Of a stretch of 64,000 nucleotides of DNA, positions 36,403 to 47,768 are shown piece after piece. The position numbers were made by a program, and so were the translations under genes. The notes below the pieces were generated by a model, which did not search any database, was not told the DNA's origin, and saw only the letters and a program-made list of their open reading frames with translations. This DNA is from Episyrphus balteatus (lineage: Eukaryota; Arthropoda; Insecta; Diptera; Syrphidae), in NCBI RefSeq assembly GCF_945859705.1, contig NC_079136.1, forward strand, positions 98,765,120-98,829,119. The letters are read 5' to 3'. Numbering within the stretch: the stretch's first letter is position 1; every line of letters starts with the position of its first letter.

Positions 36403-37486
36403 TAGTTTTTCTTAAACAAGATTTAGACTACACTGAACATTGAAGTTAGCAGATAGTTCAAAAATATGAAAATTTATTTAAGGTCATCGGCAGTCTTTTT
36501 TGATTTTAGTTTTCAAGCCGGTTGAAATACTTTTGTATTATTTTAGTTGATATTTTTGTCATAAATTTTAATAGCTTGAAGCCAAATTATTTTAACTTTT
36601 TTATAATCAGAACAATCAGAATATTATTTAAAGCCAACCGTGAAAAGAGCTAATTAAAAGAATGGACAACAGAAAAAAATTTAATCCAACGACGTATTTC
36701 CGCTTGATATTAAACGATATATTGTACAAATTGGAAGAAATATCAATAAAACAAATTCGTTCAACTCAATCAAGCGGTTTAAATTTGGTTATATATTGTT
36801 TAAGGATATTTAGCTCTAACGTTTGAAAGAAAATTAAATCATTTGATATTTATTGATATTTGACCCACAAAAAAAGATTTATATTATTTAACATTTTACT
36901 TGAACAACGATACACATTTATATATTAACAAAAAATACCAAGAAACGATAGGTTGGAGTTCAAAGCTATCAGTGAGAAAACCAATGTTCATAAATAGTAA
37001 ATAAAAATAAATGGTGCTACGAAGTCGGCTACGTGCAAAATTTTCAAATGAATTTTACGAATTTATTTTTTTTTTTTGTATTCAAATTAACATGAACATA
37101 AATTTTGTATTTAACAAAAAAGAACAAATTAATTAATTTTTGAAATAGGTAAAGATAACATTAAAAAGTTTTGTAAATAGAAGGCAAATGATACCTCACA
37201 GTCATATAAGGCAAGTTTAAGCATTTTGGAAGTTGGTACAACAAAAATATTTTTTTAAGAAAATTTGTATGTATTTACATAACTCAAAATAACGTTTTTT
37301 TTTAACAAAAACAAATCAATAATAATTGAACCATTCCCTAAACATCGACAAAGGTTACGCAAAGTTGAGTTCATTTTTTTTTTGTATAAACTAAAAACAT
37401 AAATAAAGAATTTCATTTGTGAAATTGAACAAATTATTTAAATGACAGGAAAACAATACAACTAAATTTATTTTTGAATCCCTTAC

Positions 37487-37618
37487 CCAGGGGTAACATG
37501 ACCCTCAGAATGTGTCGAATGTGGAGTCAATGGAGGCACTGGCGAGCCACCAGATTCTTCAGATGGCGTTTTTGAAAATAAATTGCCACCCAACTCAGAT
37601 ACCAAAGTAATGGGTGAG
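37487..37618 (-). CDS. mtd: mtd exon, Pro/Ser-rich linker
   Basis: The exon is 132 bases and starts with C, completing Ser from the preceding exon. It encodes SPITLVSELGGNLFSKTPSE, then ESGGSPVPPLTPHSTHSEGH and VTPG, ending GG/GTAAGG so that A of the next exon completes Gly. Several SP and TP pairs (SPIT, TPSE, SPVP, LTPH) are candidate proline-directed kinase sites, by inference. The acceptor (aaataaatag) lies downstream of an A-rich rather than pyrimidine-rich stretch, which is unusual. The phase fit on both sides still makes the exon convincing. Confidence 0.88.
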
Positions 37619-38041
37619 CTATTTATTTTTTTTTGTTGTTTTTGTTTTGTTTAATTTTATTTATATTTTAAATTTATTTTGTTTGTATGTTTTTTTTTAT
37701 TTATTTTTAAAGAAATAAAAATAAAACAGTTTGTGATGATTTTTGTTTAAGAATTAGTGTTTAAGTGTTGAATTTATTATTATTTATTTTTCAAAATCAA
37801 AATAAAAATAAGGGGATATAGAGTAGTGTTGGGTGGAGAAAGTGTTTTTATGTGTGCAAGTATTTTTGAAATAATTTTATAGCCAAATCCCAGGGTGAGC
37901 ATTTAAAATGAAAGAAAAAATTTATTTTTTTTTCCAATTACTAAATTTTGCCAAAAAGTTTTAAATTGATACACAGTTATCAAACAAACAAACAAATTAA
38001 ACGATAAAAAAAACGGTAACACAAAATTTGAGCGCACTTAC
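37619..38041 (-). other. short mtd intron
   Basis: A 423-bp intron made mostly of A/T runs, with an A-rich rather than pyrimidine-rich coding-strand sequence just before the 37618 acceptor. Nothing else is seen in it. Confidence 0.7.
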
Positions 38042-38202
38042 CTTGAGAATACTTTTGAAAAGACACTTTGATTTGAATCACCAGTGTTTGGAGCTGATTC
38101 AGCATCAGTAGACTTGCCAATGCCACCCATGCCGCTTACGCCACCAGTTTCACCAGTAAGACCTTCTACCCAGGTGAGGGGATATGATAGTCTTTTAAGC
38201 AT
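38042..38202 (-). CDS. mtd: mtd exon, MLKRLSYPLTWVEGL segment
   Basis: The exon is 161 bases, with acceptor caatacaattgtag and donor AG/GTAAGT. Its first codon is ATG, but the exon is in phase 0 with the one before, so this Met is internal unless an unseen promoter is used. It encodes MLKRLSYPLTWVEGLTGETG, then a Gly-rich stretch (GVSGMGGIGKS), then NTGDSNQSVFSKVFS and AG of a split Ser. The hydrophobic and aromatic start stands out from the disordered sequence on both sides and may be a short conserved binding motif. Confidence 0.92.
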
Positions 38203-39905
38203 CTACAATTGTATTGAATAATTAGGCTTCTATTTAATAAAATTATATAAAAAAAAAAAACAAAAATACAAAGAGGCGATAGAATCATTTCTTCAAATAA
38301 TTATTAGAAACAATTACGTTGAGCTGATGATTTTTTTTTTGAATTTTGGATAAAAATATAAAAAAAGTTGAAAATTTTGTTCAATAAAAAGGTACCGTCA
38401 AATTGTGGGCAATTTTACCAGTAACTAAATTTTATGGATATAAAACTACGATGGTCTAGATCGAATATGAAAGGCCAATGCAGGAGAAAAATATTTTTAA
38501 GACTTCATTATTAATGGTAATGGATTATTTTTCCTAAAAAAAAGGGAAACCCATGCTGAGACTCGTATAAATATCTCGAATCTAATTTGGAAGCTACCTT
38601 ATCGATTTAAAGGATTACATAATGTACATATGTATTGAAAATCGAAACAAAAACGAACCTTGGAAATTACAAAAACAAATATTTGTACTGAATTTCAAGT
38701 GAATTTGTCTGTTCGTTTAGAATGGACATTGATGTACAGATAGACGAACAGCGAACTAGAACCGAAGGACAAGAAAGCATTTTCTTTTTTTTTAACGAAT
38801 CAAAAACTATATTCTGGGGGGATTATCGAAAAACAATATAGTTTCGACGATGGTTTGATTTCCGTACTTTCAATAATAACTATCATCGCAGACGATAATT
38901 TGTTTCAAGCATGAAAAAGTTTCAAGTTTGGTCGAAAAAGTACCAGCATAACCATCTTGTTGGTAAAATTTCAAAATAACAACTTTTTGAAAAATAGATT
39001 TACCAAGAGTAAGATAATGGGTGCATTTCGCCACTGATATGGAAAAAAGCTTTCCTATAAGGCCTATTAAGTACTGACAATCTTTGTTGGACAGAGTATA
39101 ATCTGAAGTCGATATAGCTTTTTTGACATATCTCCACATCGCCAAGGTTTAATAGATACTTTCGTTTTTAGAAAAATGTCAAAATAATCATGAGTCAGTT
39201 TCAGAACAATTTTAATAAGCAAGTAATTGCTTTTCTAGTAAAGTATTGACAGTGAATGCTGTCAAAACAGAACAAAGAGGCTAGACAACGAGAAATAACA
39301 GGAATGCTTAAGATTTCAATTTGCACGTGATTCATTTCTTTGATGAGCCTACACCAATTTGGTAGTTTTATTTATTGTCAGAACTCACCAGGTAAAGGGT
39401 CTACCAAAGCGCTTAAAAATTCAGTGTGAAACATTTTACTAAAAACCTGAACTGCCATAAATATATCACTGTTTTTTGAATGAGGATAAGTCTGCCTCGT
39501 GCATCTTGTTTTTATGATGTAAGAAATTCTACATCAAAGACATCCATCTTTGGCATCATTTAAATTTAGATTGCTGTTTACTTTGTCCCAAACTGTTAAT
39601 TGGTAATTACTTAGCCACAAATCGATTTGACTGGAGTGAGGCAGTTATCAAATCGTACTTTCTCATGATTTAATTGACTCTAGTTTACGCCACTTATCAG
39701 GCCTATCGAATTCATGCTCTATAACTTGAGAATAAAATAACATCTAACCTACAAACACCACAGTCCCTAACCACACTTGACAGTATTCGATGAACAGTTT
39801 TGTAAATAGACACTTTTACTTAATATTAAATAATTATTTTTTTATGATAAAATCAACTTCGCCTTATTGTTTTAATAAAAAACAAAATTAAAAATTACAT
39901 CATAC
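38203..39905 (-). other. mtd intron, no recognised element
   Basis: A 1.7-kb intron. A minus-strand 91-codon ORF at 38870-39145 has no recognisable motif and no splice context. I see no repeat with clear ends. Confidence 0.65.
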
Positions 39906-40383
39906 CTTATTCTTTTTCTCATTAGATTTATCAATTGCTTGTTGTTGTCCTTGATGCATCTGTTGTGGTTCATTTTCATCAACGCTAAAACTTACACTGG
40001 AGGTCTTCTTGCGACCACCAAATGATGGCATATCCAAACTGGATGCATTTGTTGTAGTTTCAGTTACATTAGTCGGTGAAATAGTTTTCGGTGGTACCCA
40101 GTCAGAGCTTAATACAATATCAGCGTCACTGTAGACGGATTTCTTTGGTATGGGTTGTACATTTGGAATAGGATCACGAATATCAATGCCAGAATCATAG
40201 CGTGTCTGTTTTGATAGCTCCTCCAAGTGTTCCAATTCGATGGCAGCAATGCCACCGGCTAAGGTACTAATGCCTGTTCCACCAACAACACCGCAAAGCG
40301 ATGAAGTCGCTGAATGGGGATCCTGAGCGCGTGCACTATCAACTGTGGTATTTGACTCATTATCGGCTTCTTCGTCCGATGAT
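39906..40383 (-). CDS. mtd: mtd exon, long Ser/Thr-rich disordered region
   Basis: This is the largest visible exon, 478 bases. The true acceptor is tctatatcccgaag/A at 40383, chosen because A completes the Arg left open by the 43.5-kb exon and gives the smooth join IPSKD-R-SSDEEADNESN. The longer ATG frame reaching 40472 is intron. Products include STLAGGIAAIELEHLEELSK, RYDSGIDIRDPIPNVQPIPK, SSDWVPPKTISPTNVTE and KKTSSVSFSVDENEPQQ, with a Gln-rich end. Ser clusters beside acidic residues suggest phosphorylation sites, by inference only. The exon ends in phase 0 at AAG/GTATGA. No folded domain is apparent. Confidence 0.92.
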
Positions 40384-41409
40384 CTTCGGGATATAGATAT
40401 AGAAAATCTAGATGATTTTTTTGTCGATCGGATGGATGTTTTTTTTTTGTGTATTTCGATGTGAGTGTGCATATGAATGGTTGTTTTGTGTATGTGCAGG
40501 GAAGTGATATTGATTTTGTTGGTACAAAAATAAGGAAATGGTGATTGTTTGAGGAGTGATAATGATGATAGGTTGATAGGGGAATGTTTAAAAGGATTGA
40601 TAGGAAGATGAAAAATAAACAGAAAATTATTAATAACTGGAACATATAAATTATTTAAACATTGTTTAGTAGTTTCTTTGTCTATGCATTCCAGGACAAA
40701 ACTTACATTAAGTTTATTTGCATTCGCAGTTTATTGTACTACAATACCAATACATCATGCACATTAGAAGATTTATCTAAGTAAAAAAATCGAATAAAAT
40801 TTATTCAACTAGTCGAAGTCGTTTTGACGATACCATTCTCTGTCACATATTGGATATGAATAGAGAAGCAATGACGAAAGGACTTCCATCACTTGTATTA
40901 ATTTTAGACTATTTTATATCTATCTTAGTCGCATTTAAGTACAAATACAGAAAATAGAAGAGGAAATACAAATCAAATATTTGATAAGGGCTCTTATTGT
41001 ATAAATGTAAATTCGACAGTTGAAAAATTACAAATACTGAAAGTAATTTTGAACAGAATTTTTACTTTGCTGATGAGTGATCATTATATGTCAGGAAGAG
41101 AACTCTAATTAGTATTCAAATTCATCAAAAATAAATTGAAATTAAAATGAAACAAAACTACACTTTCGGTCATAAAAACCATACGAAAATGGTTTCCTTT
41201 GGTGTGCAATCATTTTTTCCAAATTTTGTAATCTAACGTCATATTCATTAACAAAAAGCATTTTGGCGAACAAGGTTTCTTTCTTTTCTTTATATTGCTG
41301 TGGGAATAGATTCCTTGCACTTAACCAAAGTGCTAACAACAAATAGAAATATTTATTTAAGAGAAAAAATTTATAGAGCTTAAATCGAGAAATTTTTTAT
41401 TTGGTTATG

Positions 41410-41720
41410 GGGTAATTCCATGGAGGGTTTTGGCATATTTTTGTATGTTTTTCGCTCTTTTTATTTATCTATTCACGAAGTTAAGCTAACTAATTTTCTG
41501 TCTGAGAATATCTTCAAATAAGATGTAACGGGTGTGAATTTTTATCGTCAAATCCTTTACATCTTAGTTGAAGACATTCTCAGACAAACAATATTACAAA
41601 CAATAAAACATATTAATAAACTAGGTGTCACTGTATTAAAATGCTTAACTTGGTAAATAGTTAAATAAATAAGAGCGAAAACATACAAGAACATGCCAAA
41701 ATTCCTCCGTGGAATTACCC
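41410..41720. mobile_element. 311-bp MITE with TATG duplications
   Basis: Imperfect inverted ends of nearly 60 bp begin GGGTAATTCCATGGAGG and end CCTCCGTGGAATTACCC. TATG lies on each side (41406-41409 and 41721-41724). Inner blocks also pair (ctgagaatatcttcaa / gaagacattctcag). It contains gtaacgggtgtga, a motif found four more times in the window. Confidence 0.7.
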
Positions 41721-43026
41721 TATGGGTACAAAAAAAAAATCAGAACGACCCGTCAAACTTATAGAAGAAAGAATCAAAATCATGGTTCTTAATTTGAAGA
41801 GATTCAAAGATGTTTTGACAGTGCGAATTCATTATTTTTTAACATCAGAATTCACTACCAGAACCTGGGGTCTGTTTCTGTGAATAGGTGGATCGAAAAG
41901 ATTTTCACTTTTTGCTCTTTTCTTGTGACATTAAAAAATTCATTGGAGGTTTGAATTCACTGATTTTTATGATAATATTCGTTTCAATCATTAAAAAAAA
42001 AACGAGAAAAGACCTCCTGAAGAGGATAGAAATGGTAATCGATGTTTAACTTCCAAAGAAACCATTTCAATAAACTATTTAATGGTAATGCAATCCAATT
42101 ATGCGATAAGGCATAACTTTTGTAGCAGGTTGAAGAAAATCTTTGAAAAAATATTTCAAAATCTCAACTGTTAAATATGGCCATATGAGTTTTTAAAATC
42201 TCTAATCATAAGATTTAATGAAATATTTTATTCAATATCTAGATTTGATAATGACATCAAAGTGATAGGAAGAATCAATCTAGTCCTTTTTCAATTAATA
42301 TTGTCATATATGCAGAAAAAAATTTTAAAAATAATGAAGGCGTTTCTTTTCACGGGGAATACCATAGTTTTCAGTTTTTCAAGAAATTGTTAGCGTTCTA
42401 AGGACTTTGAATAACAAAAGAACACCAAAATAGGAAAATATAGTATCTTTTTATGGTGCCAAAACGAAGTTTGTTAATTTGAAATGTTGATTTGTTAATT
42501 TACCAATAATGAGCATAGGATAAATATCCGAAAAGTGAACACGTTTTCAAAACTTCTAAAGAATATTTCGCTGAAGTAGATGATGGTGTTGCCCGATAAA
42601 AATGCTTTGAAGAAAAATATTAGCGACTTCACATCAGTTTCACCGAATAAGCGTGACTGATTTGCTTCTTTAATTTGAAGAAATCTGAAGAATGGAAAGC
42701 GGAAGAGGTACGAAGACGAGGAATTGGGAGCTTCATTGGATGGAATTCCTTTCAAACGCAAAAAAAAAGTTGTGCCATGAAATTCTGATCATGAGGCATA
42801 AAATGTATTTTACATTGTAAAGTAACAGTGTTAGAATAAATGGATCCAGGTACTTCGACCGCTAATTTTGATTGATAGCCTGTAATTGACTATATAAAGG
42901 AAAGATATACAAATTTACTTTTTAGATAGCCTAAAAAGATGAAGAGTTCTTCAAATATAGTATCCGAATGCTGAGAGGGAAAAGTAACGGCTTCGGATGG
43001 AACACAATGGCAATTAAAATAAGCTG

Positions 43027-43123
43027 AAGCTCTTATCTCACTTTTCAGTACATTTTCTTGAGATCTATTTCATTTTTTTGAGATAGATCTCTAGAAAATG
43101 TACGGAAAAGTAAGTTAGAGCTT
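43027..43123. mobile_element. 97-bp hairpin, probable foldback element
   Basis: Arms of about 45 bases, from aagctcttatctcacttttc to its imperfect inverse ending gttagagctt, surround a short T-rich loop. About six mismatches. The sequence after the hairpin (gagcttaagatcattctttt) resembles 45319 onward (gagcttaaggtcattatttt), which suggests a dispersed family. Confidence 0.6.
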
Positions 43124-43536
43124 AAGATCATTCTTTTAGCATATGAGCGAATATAGCATACTTTCACAATACATTTCAACGCTTTATGAATAACTTAATT
43201 TACAGCTTACTGAATTTAAAGTGAAAAAAAAAGATCTATTATAACATGAACTCTTTTTAGAATTTATTAAACCTTAAACAATAAGGAAAGTTCTAAAGTC
43301 TATTTAACACACGCACAACATTTTCAAACGTATTACTTGTTCTAATTGATTACTGATTTAGATAAGTACCATCATGCAACTTTAAAAATTAATTATTCAA
43401 CTTAAAAAATTAAAACTAAATAAACAAACGAAAAAAAAAGAACAAATATGACAAATGAGTTAGGTTTTTTTTAAGAAATGATTGTTTAGTGTGAAATTTT
43501 CTACTTTGTATAAAATAACTGAAAACTGCTTTTTAC

Positions 43537-43712
43537 CTGTCTTTACTGGGAATGGCCCAGTGATGATCCAAAAGACTCTTTCGTCTCTCTTCAAGTGTAG
43601 TACGCTTGTCGGTAATAGATAAATTTTTCTTATCCTCAGTATCATCACTTTCAGCTTCTGACTTTGATTCAGTCTTTGACGTTTCTTTGGCTTCAGCATC
43701 TTTATCATCCTT
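43537..43712 (-). CDS. mtd: mtd exon, charged linker with LEERRKSLLDHHW motif
   Basis: The exon has 176 bases and runs from the acceptor gttttctatag to the donor AG/GTAAAA. It starts in phase 0 with KDDKDAEAKETSKTESKSEA, a Lys/Glu/Ser-rich charged stretch, and continues to LSITDKRTTLEERRKSLL and then DHHWAIPSKD plus AG of a split Arg codon. The last part has the look of a conserved short motif, because it combines Trp, His and Pro in an otherwise low-complexity region. I infer a protein-binding peptide, with no direct evidence. ORFs called here in the other two frames, on both strands, are shadows. Confidence 0.9.
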
Positions 43713-43780
43713 CTATAGAAAACAAAAATACTCTTCAAAATCATTAAGTCTTAAGAAAATATATGTATATAATAACTTAC

Positions 43781-43920
43781 ATCAACTGGTGTAACACGCT
43801 CCCTATCGAATGCCTTGGGGAATGCATCACCATCACGACCAGATCCAGAACAAATTGATTCTTGATCATCACATGTCTCAATCGAACCTACACCTAATTC
43901 AGAAACATCATCCTCTTTAA
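43781..43920 (-). CDS. mtd: mtd exon, acidic linker after GRAM domain
   Basis: This 140-base exon is separated from the GRAM exon by an intron of only 39 nt, or 45 nt if the second in-phase acceptor (gttaaag, exon start 43914) is used. It encodes VKEDDVSELGVGSIETCDDQ, then ESICSGSGRDGDAFPKAF and DRERVTPVD, ending in phase 0 at GTAAGT. With the second acceptor the Val-Lys is lost and the join reads HLEEDDVSEL. If the intron is kept, an in-frame TAG follows within three codons of the donor. The segment is acidic and probably disordered, rich in Ser and Asp. No domain is recognised. Confidence 0.88.
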
Positions 43921-43959
43921 CTATCATTAATGAAACTCTATCAGAATTACACTACGTAC

Positions 43960-44373
43960 CTTCTAAATGACTTGACGATGTTGGTTGTTGCTGCTCCAAC
44001 ACCGATTTCGGATAGTAAATTTCGGCTTTTTCTGTAGTATTTGCTTCACCTCCAGCAACTCGCATATGGGCGATATCATGAAATATAGCAGCATTGATAA
44101 CCAACTCCATAGGAGCAATAACACCATAGCTTTCAGGTCCATGTTCAATAACTAGAGTATCCGAAACGTTCGGATCGAACATTACAGCATTTGGTGTGAC
44201 CAAGAGAACACCACCGACAACACCCTGACCATCGGTAATGTGACGCACATTGATCTTTAGGAAACGTTGAGTAATAACTGGATCATCACCAGATAAATCG
44301 GATCCATTTTTCGGTGAGATGCGTTCAATATGTCCAGGTTTTGGGGATCCTGGTCGAAGGCCATCGAGAATAT
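43960..44373 (-). CDS. mtd: mtd exon encoding the GRAM/PH-like domain
   Basis: The exon is 414 bases. It starts after ttgttgttaatttcag with AT, completing Asp from the LysM exon, and ends at G/GTACGT. It encodes a DGLRPGSPKPGHIERI lead, then a GRAM-like domain at visible residues 171-236: RFLKINVRHITDGQGVVGG, then VLLVTPNAVMFDPNVSD, then YGVIAPMELVINAAIF. Human OXR1 has the same arrangement, with FLKIN, VSGVLLVTPN, IMFDP and an M-E-x-V-x-x-A-A ending. GRAM domains usually bind lipid or protein; for OXR1 the ligand is not established. The tail (EQQQPTSSSHLE) is low complexity. The ATG at 44392 belongs to intron sequence and is not the start. Confidence 0.95.
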
Positions 44374-45679
44374 CTGAAATTAACAACAACAAAAAAGATA
44401 ATCAATTAATTGAAGTTGGTGAGATTTTTTACTTTTTGGATGCATCAGCACTTTCAATTTGTCAAAATTTAATTAACAATTCGATAAGATAAGTTAGTTG
44501 GGGGAAATACAATTAATGATTTTAAAGACCACGCGCTCTTGAACAAATGTCTCACAGAAAAAAATAATTTTTATCACAAAGCTAACTGTGATAATTAATC
44601 TTAAATGAATACTAAGTTAATTTTTGTTGTTTAATACGAGAAATTTTATTGATTTTATTTCTCGCATGAAACTAAATCATTGCTAGGTTGAACATAAATA
44701 TTTTTTAGCAACTTAGAATAAACTAAGTAAAACATAAGAGCTATGTTCGACCTTGCTAAGATCAAAATGTATGACTAGTATCAGCAAATAGGCCTAAAAC
44801 TCTTTCCGCTGTTATTTAACAGAACCTTTTTTTAGATTTTAGGTTTTTTAAATGCAAACTGCATAGGACTAGTCAGAAGGAAGAATCTTTGTTGACTTTA
44901 AACGTACCAATGATAATGGGGAAGTGCAATTTGGGTTCATATTATGCGTCACTTTGTGTGATCAAATAAATAGGGGTTCTTCGTTTGATCTTTGTATTTT
45001 AAATTTGCAAAATTCAATTTTTGTTTTCATTTTGTATTTAAAGAAGAGATTCTTTCCCCAACAGCGATATTACTCCATTTCATTCTTCGCTAGAGCTCAA
45101 CAGGAATGTGACAATACCTGAAACTATACTTAGTTCAATCATCTTGTCAGCAAATCTTTTGAGCTGGTCAAACAAAATAGCCTGTTCTTTAATGTGGGTA
45201 CATATTAAAGTTTAGATTCACACAACTGCGCGGATGAGTTCAATTTAACAGCCTTTAACATTTTGACTGCAGACGCAGAGCGTGTAACAATTTGAAAAAA
45301 AAAAATCGAAAGTGAGAAAGAGCTTAAGGTCATTATTTTTGCATATGACTCAATGTCTTTTACTGAACGTTGCTGTAGAAGGCTCTTTTCTTCCAGTCAG
45401 CCTGTAGGATTCAGTCGCATGGAGTCAAAAATGGATCGAAACGCTTTAAGAGAAAAAGCGAGTGATTTTCGATCCCTCTTGCAGTATGTTAGTGATGAAG
45501 GTCAACAATGTACACCACGAGCTTTACAAGAATTCTTACTTCACGGACATTAAAAATGTGTCTCAGATTTTTAAAGTGAAAGCTTACCTAAACAAGCTTT
45601 GGCTTCCTTATTGGAGGCAGCTGGCTAGGGATAGAACTCATTGGTAAGGGAAAAACGTGTGAATTTCAAACTTTGCATT

Positions 45680-45898
45680 TAAATCATCCCTATTCTGAAT
45701 GAAAACTCCCAAGGAAATGTGTTCAAGAAAACGACACCTAATTGAAAAGCTTAAGGAAGTTTTGATCCCTTTTTAGTTTTTCATCATTATCAACGAGAAG
45801 TAAAGAAAGAGGAACCATATTGAAATAATGTTTTGATTGGGAGCACATCTCGCAAACACATTTCTCCGGGAGTTTTCATTCAGAATAGGGCTGATTTA
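45680..45898. mobile_element. 219-bp inverted-repeat element
   Basis: The left end taaatcatccctattctgaa, continuing through tgaaaactccc, is inverted at the right (gggagttttcattcagaata then gggctgattta). The paired length is about 45 bases with few mismatches. No coding capacity. Target duplication not defined. Confidence 0.65.
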
Positions 45899-47488
45899 TT
45901 TTAATGGATGAATCGAGAACGGATATTCAGGCCTACAAGCAGGCTTTTTGAAACAGTTGGTTTTCATTTTAAACCAAAGTAAATCCTATTGGATATTTGT
46001 AGTAAAATTAATTAACGTAACTTTTCTTGCCATTATTTAATACACCTAAAGTGAAGAGATTAACTTCAATATCACTCAAACCAAGAATTATATATGAGAA
46101 TCGGGTGAGATAAGATTAGGATAATAAGTGCTTTATGTTAAGGCGTCAGACACATTTATAAAAATATAGATTTATTGTGGTAACACGTATTATGCCTTGG
46201 ATCATTTGGAGCTTCTCACAAAGCAAAAGAGTCTATTTATGTATGTTCGTGAATTTTAGATCCTTTAAATCGTTGAAGTAAGAAAGTAAGTAAGAAAGAG
46301 CAGGATATGAGAACAGAGGATGCAAAATCCTTTCCTATGTGATCATGTTTGGTACATATCCTTTTTGGTCGCTATGCAGTTTTAACTACCAAGTTATCTT
46401 GTGTTTAATTATTTTGGCATTTTGATTTAGCATAAGTTTGCAAGTAGCTATGAAATACCTATGTTTGCCTTGTCGGTCCAAGTCTTAGCTCTGGTACTCG
46501 GTTCTAACAAAAAGTTAGTAGGTACCTGAGCATTTCTTCACATTTATAATACCTGATCTAAGTTCACAACGCGGTCCTAAGAAATAATTAGTATAAAACT
46601 GGTATAACTGTCATTTTGACAATATTTTGATGCTTGAAATATTTTATTTTGATATTTCAGCAAATTTTACAAAATATTACCAGACAAAAACAGTCCATTA
46701 ATGAAATTACCATTAAAATAATTAAAAAAAATTTTGTGATGATTGAAGAACAAGAACAACAAGAAAAGAATATAAATTCTATCAAGAACCTGCATAAGTG
46801 CCGGCAAGCCTGATAGCTAGTTCACTAACGACTCGTAGTTAATTCAATAACCTGGAAAAGCAACAGATAAACCAGTTGCCGACCGAAAGAAAAACCATAT
46901 TAAAAATGAAAGTTTGCGTTGCGAATGTTCATATACACTGCAACCTCACAAATTTAAATAAAAATAACATTTTTGAAAACTGAATCTTTCATGTTTTGGT
47001 GCAGTTTTGTTTTATAGCAGTCATTGAATGAAGATAATTTTGATTATAGTCTGCAATACTATTTGCAAATAGAATCTTCTTGCAAAGACATTTTGTGTTG
47101 GAGATTGGAAGATAGATGTCGAACAAACCATCACAGAAACCTCTGCCCGTAAAATAGTGCCGAAAGAACTGTGGTTTTCTTATTACAAATGGATAATCTT
47201 CTGCAGTGCCAACGATTTTGTTCCATAATAATTTATTCAAAAACTGCATTGCTATTGCGATATATACATATTTAAAAAAAAAAATACAAATTACAAAATG
47301 CCAAAATTAGAATAAAAATCAATAAACTCAAAAATTACACATTTCAAAAGACACCAAAGCTCAAAATTGCTCATAAAATTTTATAATAAATGCAAAAAAT
47401 CAATCCGAATTGAGTATTATCGTCGCTAGACTGTCGATTTTTAGGTTCTAACTTTTACGAAGTCCTAAGTAAAATTCGATACCATTTT

Positions 47489-47768
47489 GACAGTACTACG
47501 GCTTAGAACCTGTGTGAAGAAATCACTTGGTACCGATTTGAGTACTAACGATTGGTATAATAACCAGGTCCTAGCTATTTTGAGGAGCTAGCTAGTACCG
47601 AGTCCTAAGTAGTACTCGGTCCTAAATTGACAGTTCTAGGGCTTAGTACTTGGGTGAAGAAATGAGTTGATACCGATTTGAGTACTAATTTTAGGACTAG
47701 GACCGGTACTAGCGCTAGGACTCTGTGAAGAAATCGGCCGATAGTGAATCATTGTCATGAAAAAGTGC
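47489..47768. repeat. 140-bp tandem repeat rich in gtcctaag/ggtactag
   Basis: gacagtactacggcttagaa at 47489 recurs as gacagttctagggcttagta at 47629, exactly 140 bases on. In both copies gtgaagaaatc or gtgaagaaatg and then taccgatttgagtactaa follow. Similar words in inverse orientation lie at about 46480-46610 (atttcttcaca, gcggtcctaag), so the two may be ends of one 1.3-kb element. Confidence 0.6.

Larger units (their letters stand above)
35025..37486 (-). other. mtd intron with two copies of a 260-bp element
   Basis: A 2.46-kb intron carrying inverted-repeat elements at 35307-35565 and 36143-36402. The sequence between and after them is unremarkable and A+T-rich. Confidence 0.65.
40384..43536 (-). 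other. mtd intron with a 311-bp MITE and a hairpin
   Basis: A 3.15-kb intron with an inverted-repeat element at 41410-41720 and a 97-bp hairpin at 43027-43123. ORFs at 41142-41342 and 42495-42761 lack motifs and look like chance. Confidence 0.65.

Noticed and set aside
38042..38202. ATG at the first base of this exon as an isoform start
   Set aside because: The codon sits directly after the acceptor AG and is in phase with the preceding exon. No promoter-like sequence is seen before it.
39900..40472. 190-codon minus-strand ORF with an ATG at 40472
   Set aside because: The part upstream of 40383 is intron. Only the acceptor at 40383 gives the phase needed to join the 43.5-kb exon, and the N-terminal part is low complexity.
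43460..43744. 94-codon minus-strand ORF over the 43.5-kb exon
   Set aside because: It is in the wrong frame. The true exon frame has no ATG and joins in phase on both sides.
45353..45647. Two overlapping plus-strand ORFs of 61-66 codons
   Set aside because: They overlap in different frames, carry no recognisable motif and lie among repeat-like sequence.
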